NCBI RefSeq assembly: GCF_034522235.1
Contig: NZ_JAXHLN010000003.1
Coordinates: 2,046,001-2,110,000, forward strand
DNA from: Thiohalophilus sp.
GTDB lineage: Bacteria > Pseudomonadota > Gammaproteobacteria > UBA6429 > Thiohalophilaceae
Direction: 5' to 3'
Length of the DNA: 64,000 bases
Position numbers and translations under genes: made by a program. Shown here one piece after another: positions 57,677 to 64,000 of the stretch; positions within the stretch are counted from its first letter, which is position 1, and each line of letters opens with the position of its first letter. The notes below the pieces were generated by a model. It searched no databases and was not told the origin of the DNA. It saw nothing but the letters and a program-made list of their open reading frames with translations.

Positions 57677-60148
57677 ATGAGCAAATTCACTGATCGCATA
57701 CCGCTACCGCCAGTCGGTGCCCAAAAAACCAATATGACCTGTCACTTCTGTATCGTGGGCTGTGGTTACCATGTCTACAAATGGCCGGCCAATCATGAGG
57801 GCGGCCGGGCACCCGATCAAAATGCACTGGGCATCGACTTTCGTCGCCAGTTGGCACCCCTTGAGGCCACGTTAACACCAGCGATGGTCAATCAGATCGA
57901 GGAAAACAACAGAACCTACAATATCATGATTGTTCCCGACAAGAAGTGCGTCGTTAATCAGGGGTTATCCTCCACGCGAGGGGGACAGATGGCAACAGCC
58001 ATGTATCGAGCCGATGGTGCCACGCGTGATCGGCTTAAATATCCCCGCCTGTTTACCGGCGACGATTGGGTCGACATCAGTTGGGAACAGGCACTGCAGA
58101 TCTATGCCGGAGTAACAAAGCGCATTCTCGATCAGGATGGTCCGGATCAAATCATGTTTAACATGTTCGACCATGGCGGCGCGGGGGGCGGATTTGAAAA
58201 CACCTGGGGAACCGGTAAGTTGATGTTCTCGTCAATCGGCACCAAGATGGTCAGAATGCATAATCGCCCCGCATACAACTCGGAGTGCCATGCAACCCGT
58301 GACATGGGTATTGGCGAGCTGAACAACAGCTATGAAGACAGCGAAGTCGCAGATACCATTGTTTTTATCGGCGCCAACGCTTACGAGACCCAGAGCAACT
58401 TCTTTCTTGCGCACGCCTTGCCCAATCTCCGGGGTGCCACCGTGGACAAGAAAAAACAGTGGTTCAAGGGTGAAACCGCCGCGCCAGGCCGGTTTATTTT
58501 CATTGACCCACGCCGCTCCCTGACTGTCGCCGTATGTGAGGAGACCGTCGGGAAAGACAGAGTCATGCATTTGCGCATCGAACCTGGTACGGACACCGCA
58601 TTGTTCAATGGCCTACTGACTTATGTCGTGGATCAAGGCTGGCATGATAAAGAGTTTATCGCCAATCATACATCGGGCTTTGACGAGGCACTGGAAGCCA
58701 ATCGAATGAGTCTGTCTGAATGCAGCCGGATCACGGGCATATCCGTTGAGGATTTGAAAAAAGTCGCCGAATGGGCCTACAAACCGAAGCCTTCCGGCCA
58801 CCGCCCTCGTACAGCCCATTTATACGAGAAGGGCATCATCTGGGGCAATGACAATTATCGAATCCAGTCAGCATTGGTCGATCTGGTACTCGCCACTCAT
58901 AATGTTGGCCGTCGTGGCACCGGCGTTTGCCGACTTGGCGGACATCAGGAAGGTTACACACGCCCGCCTTATCCCGGACCGCGCCCTGCACCGTTCATTG
59001 ATCAGGAAATCATGAACAATAACGGACAAAGCCTGACAGTCTGGGGTTGCAATGCTTTTCAGACAACGCTCAACGCACAGGAATATCGGGCTACATTATA
59101 TCGCCGGGCAAATATCGTTCGTGAGGCCATGTCCCGAGTCCGCGGCGGTTCAATGGAACGGCTTGTCGACGCGATTTACGACGCAGTAAGAAACCATGGT
59201 GGGCTGTTTACAACTACCGTGGATCTCTACCCGACGAAATTCGCCGAAGCATCTCTTCTTATGTTACCCGCCGCGCATCCGGGGGAAATGAACCTGACGT
59301 CAATGAATGGTGAACGCAGGATGCGCCTGTCAGAAAAATTCATGTCACCACCGGGTGTAGCCAAACCGGATTGTTTGATTGCCGCTGATATTGCCAACAC
59401 TCTCAAAGCCATGTATGAAAAGGAAGGCAACAAAAAAATGGCCGAGCGTTTTTCAGGCTATGATTGGAAAACAGAGGAAGATGCTTTCAACGATGGTTTC
59501 CGCATGGCGCACAAAAAGGAGATCGATAGTCAGGGTGGCGCCACCGGTCATCTGGTAACCTATTCCCGACTTCGCAACATGGGCAATAACGGCGTGCAAC
59601 TACCCGTCAAGGAATACAGGGATAACAAACTGATTGGCACTGCAATTATCTACAGTGACAATAAATTCAATACCGGTGATGGCAAGGCGCATTTCCTTCC
59701 CGCCCCATGGAACGGATTCCCTGAAACCGTAGCCGAACAACGCAGGAAATACCGCTTCTGGATCAACAACGGCCGCACCAATCACATATGGCAAACCGCA
59801 TACCATGATCGACATATTGACTTTCGAACCAATCGCTATCCGATGGCGCCAATTGAGATCAACCCGAATGACGCCGCGGACCTCGGTATCAAGTCTGGTG
59901 ACGTCGTTGAGGTTTATAACGACTATGGCTCAACCTTCGCCATGGCCTATGTTGAACCAGACATGAAACGCGGTCATACCTTTATGATGTTTGGTTATTA
60001 TAACGGTAACGTTGGCGACGTTGTTACTGACTGGACAGATCGAAACGTGGTTCCGTTCTACAAGGGAACGTGGGCCAACATTCAAAAGGTCTCAACAATG
60101 CCAGACTACAAGAAGAATGTCTCGTTCAAGCGCAGACGGTATATTTAA
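57677..60148 (+). CDS. aioA: Arsenite oxidase molybdopterin subunit AioA
   Basis: 823 residues, the standard AioA length. No signal peptide. [13 protein letters not shown] gives Cys22, 25 and 29 of the [3Fe-4S] cluster; the fourth ligand position is occupied by Ser (LSSTRGG, 98-99) as in other AioA. Typical stretches: [41 protein letters not shown] and [16 protein letters not shown]. It oxidises As(III) to As(V) at Mo and passes electrons to AioB. Codon use is more A/T-rich than the arx genes, suggesting separate acquisition. Confidence 0.95.
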   Translation: MSKFTDRIPLPPVGAQKTNMTCHFCIVGCGYHVYKWPANHEGGRAPDQNALGIDFRRQLAPLEATLTPAMVNQIEENNRTYNIMIVPDKKCVVNQGLSSTRGGQMATAMYRADGATRDRLKYPRLFTGDDWVDISWEQALQIYAGVTKRILDQDGPDQIMFNMFDHGGAGGGFENTWGTGKLMFSSIGTKMVRMHNRPAYNSECHATRDMGIGELNNSYEDSEVADTIVFIGANAYETQSNFFLAHALPNLRGATVDKKKQWFKGETAAPGRFIFIDPRRSLTVAVCEETVGKDRVMHLRIEPGTDTALFNGLLTYVVDQGWHDKEFIANHTSGFDEALEANRMSLSECSRITGISVEDLKKVAEWAYKPKPSGHRPRTAHLYEKGIIWGNDNYRIQSALVDLVLATHNVGRRGTGVCRLGGHQEGYTRPPYPGPRPAPFIDQEIMNNNGQSLTVWGCNAFQTTLNAQEYRATLYRRANIVREAMSRVRGGSMERLVDAIYDAVRNHGGLFTTTVDLYPTKFAEASLLMLPAAHPGEMNLTSMNGERRMRLSEKFMSPPGVAKPDCLIAADIANTLKAMYEKEGNKKMAERFSGYDWKTEEDAFNDGFRMAHKKEIDSQGGATGHLVTYSRLRNMGNNGVQLPVKEYRDNKLIGTAIIYSDNKFNTGDGKAHFLPAPWNGFPETVAEQRRKYRFWINNGRTNHIWQTAYHDRHIDFRTNRYPMAPIEINPNDAADLGIKSGDVVEVYNDYGSTFAMAYVEPDMKRGHTFMMFGYYNGNVGDVVTDWTDRNVVPFYKGTWANIQKVSTMPDYKKNVSFKRRRYI

Positions 60149-60271
60149 AAACACGCTCCTCATTGTAAGTGAGAATAGCATTGCCTGGTCCAGTTGGATC
60201 AGGCTTTTTTATCTGCCCGAGCGTAATATTATATTGGTACCTGGGAACTGCCGCATTCTGTACGACTGCCG

Positions 60272-61615
60272 CTAATCCCGTAGCCGTCGGTGCAAGGTGG
60301 AAGGGTCGATCCCCAGCCGCCGGGCGGCTTCGGTTTTGTTCCCCTGGCAACGCCTGAGCATGTGCTCCATCCAGTAACGCTCGACTTCGAGCAGTGTGGC
60401 ATCCGGTGGAATCGGCCAGGGATCAGACGGACTGGCGCTGGAACCGGCTATCAACTCCCGCGGCAAATGATGGCGCTCGATATGTTCACCGTTGGCCAGG
60501 ACCACGGCACGCTGAACAATATTCTCCAGTTCCCGGACATTCCCCGGCCAGTCATAACCCTGCAGGGCGTCGAGCGTCCCGGCGGAAAAACCGCGCACGT
60601 CGCGCGCCAGCTCACGCGCGTAGCGCAGCATGAAACGCTCGGCCAGCGGCGCGATATCCTCGCGCCGCTCGCGCAGGGGGGGCAATTCAATGGGATACAC
60701 ATTCAGCCGATAGAAGAGATCCCGCCGAAAACGGCCCTCTTCCACCAGTTTGGCCAGATCCTCATTGGCCGCGACAACCAGCCGGACATCCACGTCGACC
60801 GGCCGCTCCCCGCCCACCCGCAACAGGGTGCGCTCCTGGACGAATTGCAGCAGGCGGGCCTGCACTTCGGGACGGGTACTGTTGATCTCATCCAGCAGCA
60901 GGGTGCCGCCGTCGGCCAGTTCCAGCAGGCCGCGTTTACGCGACGTGGCACCGGTAAATGCGCCTTTTTCATGACCGAACAGTTCATTCTCGATCAGGGT
61001 TTCCGGCACCGCCGCGCAATTGAGCGCCAGATACGGGCCCTCGCAACGTGGACTGGCATCGTGAATCCAGCGGGCGAGCACGCCCTTGCCGGTGCCGGTC
61101 TCGCCGCTCAGCAGCACGGGCAGTTCGAGCGGCGCCACCTGTTCGGCCAGCTCCAGCATGCGTTGCGCGGCGCGACTCTCGATGACCGGCGCGGGTTCCT
61201 CGTCCAGCTGTGCCAGCCGGGCATCCAGCTGCTCGATACGCCGTTCGTGGGTCAGCAGGTTTCGCACTCGCTCCAGCAGGCCGCGCACCTGTTCGGTATC
61301 AAACGGTTTGGTGATCAGATCAAACAAACCATTACGAAATCCCTCAACAGCATCCTGAACCGTGGCATAGCCGGTGATCATCACCACCGGCATGCCGGGA
61401 TTCAATCCACGCGCCTCGTTCAGTAACTGCAGGCCGTCGGGTTGTGGCAGGCGCAAATCGGTAAACAACACATCGGGCAGATCACGGTGCAAACGCTGTC
61501 GCGCCTCGCTGCCGGTATACAAGACAGTGACACGAAACCCGGCTTCACTGGCCAGTTCCTCCAGCAAGTCGGCCATATCCGGATCATCTTCGGCAATAAG
61601 AATATCGAATTTCAT
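60272..61615 (-). CDS. NtrC-type sigma-54 response regulator (AioR-like)
   Basis: 447 residues: receiver (acceptor Asp in VLFTDLRLPQPDG), AAA+ domain (GETGTGKGVLARWIHD; GAFTGATSRK; LLDEINST) and Fis-type helix-turn-helix (KTEAARRLGIDPSTLHRRL). All motifs for sigma-54 activation are intact. It is encoded convergently with aioA and overlaps the kinase gene by four bases. Place suggests AioR, but control of the sigma-54 sulfur locus is equally possible. Confidence 0.85.
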   Translation of the reverse strand: MKFDILIAEDDPDMADLLEELASEAGFRVTVLYTGSEARQRLHRDLPDVLFTDLRLPQPDGLQLLNEARGLNPGMPVVMITGYATVQDAVEGFRNGLFDLITKPFDTEQVRGLLERVRNLLTHERRIEQLDARLAQLDEEPAPVIESRAAQRMLELAEQVAPLELPVLLSGETGTGKGVLARWIHDASPRCEGPYLALNCAAVPETLIENELFGHEKGAFTGATSRKRGLLELADGGTLLLDEINSTRPEVQARLLQFVQERTLLRVGGERPVDVDVRLVVAANEDLAKLVEEGRFRRDLFYRLNVYPIELPPLRERREDIAPLAERFMLRYARELARDVRGFSAGTLDALQGYDWPGNVRELENIVQRAVVLANGEHIERHHLPRELIAGSSASPSDPWPIPPDATLLEVERYWMEHMLRRCQGNKTEAARRLGIDPSTLHRRLRD

Positions 61616-63021
61616 ACCTGATGTGCCTTCTCGCTAATTTGTGCTTCGGCGGCAGGCAATTGTAAACGAAACAGCGTCTGGCCGGCGGCATCCTCGACCA
61701 GTTCAATATGCCCGTTCATGGATTGCAGCAGGGTCCGGCACAGATACAGACCGAGGCCGGTACCGGTGCCGGCCTCCTTGGTGGTAAAAAAGGGCTCGAA
61801 TATTTTTTTACGGTGCGCGTTGTCAATGCCCGAACCGTTATCCTGCACCAGTAGTACCCCTTCGTCTTCGCTACACTGCAGTGTGAGCTGCAATGCCGTG
61901 GCACCGGCCTGGGCCGCATTGTTAAATAAATTGAAAAGAATCTGCTCCAGCCCGCTGACATCCCCATAGACCCAGCATGGCCCCCAGCTGTTGATCTCGA
62001 CGGAGGTCACCCCGTGATCGCGGATCACCGGGCGTATCAAAGTGACGGTGGAACGCACCAGGTTATCCAGATCCAGCCGCTGAATCACCGTCCTGGGTGC
62101 CCGGGCGGAGGCCAGCAGATCGCCCACGATTTGCGAGCATTTACGCGCCTGACGCTCGATGACCTGGAAACGATGCGCGCCGCGTTCATCCGGAATTTCC
62201 CGGCTGCCCTGCTGGGCATAGCCGATGATATTACCCAGCGGGGTATTCAACCCGTGGGCCAGCCCGGCCGCCATCTGCCCGATAGTGGCCAGCCGCTGTT
62301 CCTGGCACAAGCGCGCCGTGGCGCTGCGGGCCAGGCGGTTGGCCTGTTCCAGTTCGTCAATATGACGGTGAATGTCATTTTGCAGGCGCGAAAACATTTC
62401 CGCCAGTTGCTCGATCTCCTCGGGCACATTTTGTTTCAACGGCATGGCCAAGGGTGCATCGGTGTACATTGGATTGACACTGTTGGCCAGGGCGCGGACC
62501 GGTTCGACCAGCCGCGCACGCAGCAGCTGGCGTAGCAGGTAAAACAGAATCACCGTCAGCACCAGCAAGCCGACAAGACCGGCCAGGGTCAGCAGCCCGA
62601 CAGTCTGATCGACTGCCCGGCGATCATAGGCCACCAGCACTTCACCAATATCGCGCCCGGCCAGGTTGACGGGTTCGGCAATCGTGATAACCGAACTATC
62701 CCCCGCCCGCTCACGGTTGCCTGCCTCGGCCAGCAACTCACCGTCCTCGCGTTGCACCCGGACATAAACCATGTCCCGCCCGGCACCGAGATCCTTGACA
62801 TAACGTTCGAGGGTACCGTAATCGTAGGTCAGCACCGAATCCAGGGAGACGATCGCCAGTTGCCGGGCCAGGGCGCCGGCCTTGTCACGCAAGGCATCGT
62901 CCAGTACGCGGCTGATGCTTTGTTGCATCACCACGCCCAGAATCAGGGCCAGAACCACCAGTGCCCCGCCCGCATAGAGGCTGATCAGCCCGGACAAAGT
63001 GATGCGGCGTTGCCTTACCAC
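61612..63021 (-). CDS. Sensor histidine kinase (AioS-like)
   Basis: 469 residues from GTG 63021, chosen because AGGAGG stands 7 bases upstream; a TTG seven codons earlier is unlikely. Two membrane helices (about 12-34 and 150-175) around a periplasmic domain, HAMP-like linker, acceptor His in AAGLAHGLNTPLGNII and ATPase motifs (NLFNNAAQAG; GTGTGLGLYLC). Its start overlaps the end of the binding-protein gene. Confidence 0.85.
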   Translation of the reverse strand: MVRQRRITLSGLISLYAGGALVVLALILGVVMQQSISRVLDDALRDKAGALARQLAIVSLDSVLTYDYGTLERYVKDLGAGRDMVYVRVQREDGELLAEAGNRERAGDSSVITIAEPVNLAGRDIGEVLVAYDRRAVDQTVGLLTLAGLVGLLVLTVILFYLLRQLLRARLVEPVRALANSVNPMYTDAPLAMPLKQNVPEEIEQLAEMFSRLQNDIHRHIDELEQANRLARSATARLCQEQRLATIGQMAAGLAHGLNTPLGNIIGYAQQGSREIPDERGAHRFQVIERQARKCSQIVGDLLASARAPRTVIQRLDLDNLVRSTVTLIRPVIRDHGVTSVEINSWGPCWVYGDVSGLEQILFNLFNNAAQAGATALQLTLQCSEDEGVLLVQDNGSGIDNAHRKKIFEPFFTTKEAGTGTGLGLYLCRTLLQSMNGHIELVEDAAGQTLFRLQLPAAEAQISEKAHQV

Positions 63022-63926
63022 GGCAAGGCCTCCTGTGGGCAACCGTCTTCAACGGTACGCACCACCGCGCGCGCCAGGGAAAAGTCGCTGTCCTCGACAG
63101 GAATAAACCGGACCGGCTGACCGAAGGGCTGAAAATCCTTTGCAATATCCTCGCTTGCCGAAATCAGTATTTCCCGCAGGCGCTTTGCCAGTTCTGTATC
63201 AAAATCCGGCGCGGCGGCAATCACATGGGCGGGCAGGCTCGGGGACTCTTCCACGATACGCAACCCCCGATCCAGGTAACGTTCGGCAATCGCCTTGCGC
63301 AATCCGCCCATGTCAAAATCGCCATGCAACACCGCCAGGGCAACCCGCTCATGGCGACGCAAAAAGGCATAATCCTTCAGATCACTGAGCTGTATACCGG
63401 CTCGGGCCAGCATCACGCGTGGCACATAGTGACTGCTGAATGAATGGGGCGATCCAAAAGCCACGGTATGATGGCGCACATCATCCACCGCGCGGATCTC
63501 ACTGCCGGAGCGAACGACAAGCACGCTGTGGTAGCCGGTTTTGTCTTCACCGGCCTCGGCCGCTATCAGCTGAAGATTGCGCTCGGCGCCCTTCAGATAG
63601 TGATCGTGTGCCCGCAGATAGGGCGTGGGACCGATATAGGCCAGATCCGCCTCGTTGCGGGCAAGCCGACGGATCTGATCCCGGTAGGACAGCGCCACCT
63701 CGATTATTACCTGGCGACCCGTCTGCTGTTGAAGATAATCGGCCAGCGGTTGAAAACGACTGATGATGCGGCTCGGAGTATCATAGGGATGCACGATCAA
63801 GACCAGGGCCGACGGATCAGCCTGGGAAGAAACCTCCCCGACATTCACCGGCGGGGCTGTCTCGTCGCCACAACCGATCAGGACGGTTGCCAGCGATATC
63901 ACTGTCAGGCGTTTAATCCACCGCAT
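63015..63926 (-). CDS. PhnD-type binding lipoprotein (AioX-like) without internal Cys
   Basis: 303 residues. Lipoprotein signal with lipobox LIGC; PhnD-type fold (LVLIVHPYDTPSRIISRFQP; EADLAYIGPTPYLRAHDHY; TVAFGSPHSFSSHYVP). Apart from the lipidated Cys and one near the C-terminus (EDGCPQ) there is no Cys, so it lacks the Cys expected of an arsenite sensor and present in ArxX. It forms a trio with the kinase and sigma-54 regulator. The ligand may be an oxyanion other than arsenite. Confidence 0.75.
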   Translation of the reverse strand: MRWIKRLTVISLATVLIGCGDETAPPVNVGEVSSQADPSALVLIVHPYDTPSRIISRFQPLADYLQQQTGRQVIIEVALSYRDQIRRLARNEADLAYIGPTPYLRAHDHYLKGAERNLQLIAAEAGEDKTGYHSVLVVRSGSEIRAVDDVRHHTVAFGSPHSFSSHYVPRVMLARAGIQLSDLKDYAFLRRHERVALAVLHGDFDMGGLRKAIAERYLDRGLRIVEESPSLPAHVIAAAPDFDTELAKRLREILISASEDIAKDFQPFGQPVRFIPVEDSDFSLARAVVRTVEDGCPQEALPW

Positions 63927-64000
63927 CGCGACTCACGCTTTTGGCCCTTGTGCAAGAACGTAAACATAATACCTTAAAAGCAAGAGGTTTCCCGTCAACA

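Noticed and set aside
60290-61426. A 378-codon plus-strand frame over the second response regulator
   Set aside because: The opposite strand encodes a complete NtrC-type protein; the plus frame is its antisense.
1-64000. tRNA, rRNA or CRISPR arrays
   Set aside because: Reading both strands I saw no cloverleaf with an anticodon arm and TTCGAATC-type loop, no rRNA conserved blocks and no regular repeat-spacer pattern; the only RNA gene seen is ffs.

Overview
The window reads as one contiguous piece of a high-GC gammaproteobacterial chromosome. The evidence is the housekeeping content: prmB, the ffs-dnaX-ybaB-recR block with an E. coli-like dnaX frameshift signal, orn, rsgA, FliA, and REP-like repeats. 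The accessory content (thiosulfate/sulfane-sulfur handling, two arsenite oxidases, several c-type cytochromes) suggests a sulfur- and arsenic-metabolising lineage of the Chromatiales/Ectothiorhodospira/Alkalilimnicola kind. That placement is an inference; no rRNA or marker phylogeny is available here.

Layout. 1-19 kb is mostly ordinary chromosome: prmB, mogA, a YdiY-like porin, a MEMO1/AMMECR1 pair, a large GGDEF-EAL protein, fliA, orn, an M48 protease, a cytochrome c, pterin dehydratase, rsgA, recR, ybaB, dnaX, the 4.5S/SRP RNA, a methyltransferase and an MFS permease. 19-30 kb is an accessory cassette read on the minus strand: Crp/Fnr regulator, diguanylate cyclase with a cysteine-rich N-terminus, a 942-residue pentaheme cytochrome with YgaP-like membrane repeats inserted in it, a 44-residue membrane protein, a FadL-like outer-membrane protein and a DUF302-like exported protein. 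A miniature internally deleted copy of this cassette lies at 19.16-19.93 kb beside a decayed IS4-family element. 29.8-35.7 kb is a sulfur locus: a periplasmic rhodanese diverging from an eleven-gene operon (two YeeE/YedE channels, TusA, three tiny membrane proteins, a cysteine-less rhodanese, three small DsrE-like or associated proteins, a cytochrome c). Each direction has a sigma-54 promoter, with an inverted repeat between them.

35.8-64 kb is an arsenic island. From 43.3 kb down to 35.8 kb runs one long ars-type operon: arsR, arsC, acr3, an ArsP-like permease, a Cys-tailed AhpD-like protein, a sigma-factor-like fragment, arsM, a mini-thioredoxin, a second ArsC-like protein, OsmC, a flavin/haem reductase and a b5-like cytochrome. 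From 51.8 kb down to 43.6 kb runs arxB'-arxA-arxB-arxC-arxD followed by a cytochrome c and moaA (anaerobic arsenite oxidase, its electron carriers, chaperone and a cofactor-synthesis gene). Divergent from it is arxXSR (arsenite sensor, histidine kinase, sigma-54 activator). Next come a porin and aioBA (the other, Rieske-containing arsenite oxidase), and finally a second sensor-kinase-activator trio facing them.

The genes fit an arsenite-oxidising, arsenic-resistant, sulfur-metabolising lifestyle. Arx and Aio would oxidise arsenite under different redox conditions; ArsC/ACR3/ArsM/ArsP handle intracellular arsenic. Four copies of one inverted repeat, (R)TYAC-N6-GTAAC, occur only upstream of arx and of the porin-aioBA genes, suggesting that one sigma-54 activator couples both oxidases. 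The strongest candidates for undescribed biology are the sigma-54 sulfur divergon, the cytochrome/YgaP fusion cassette with its miniature copy, and the shared control of two arsenite oxidases.
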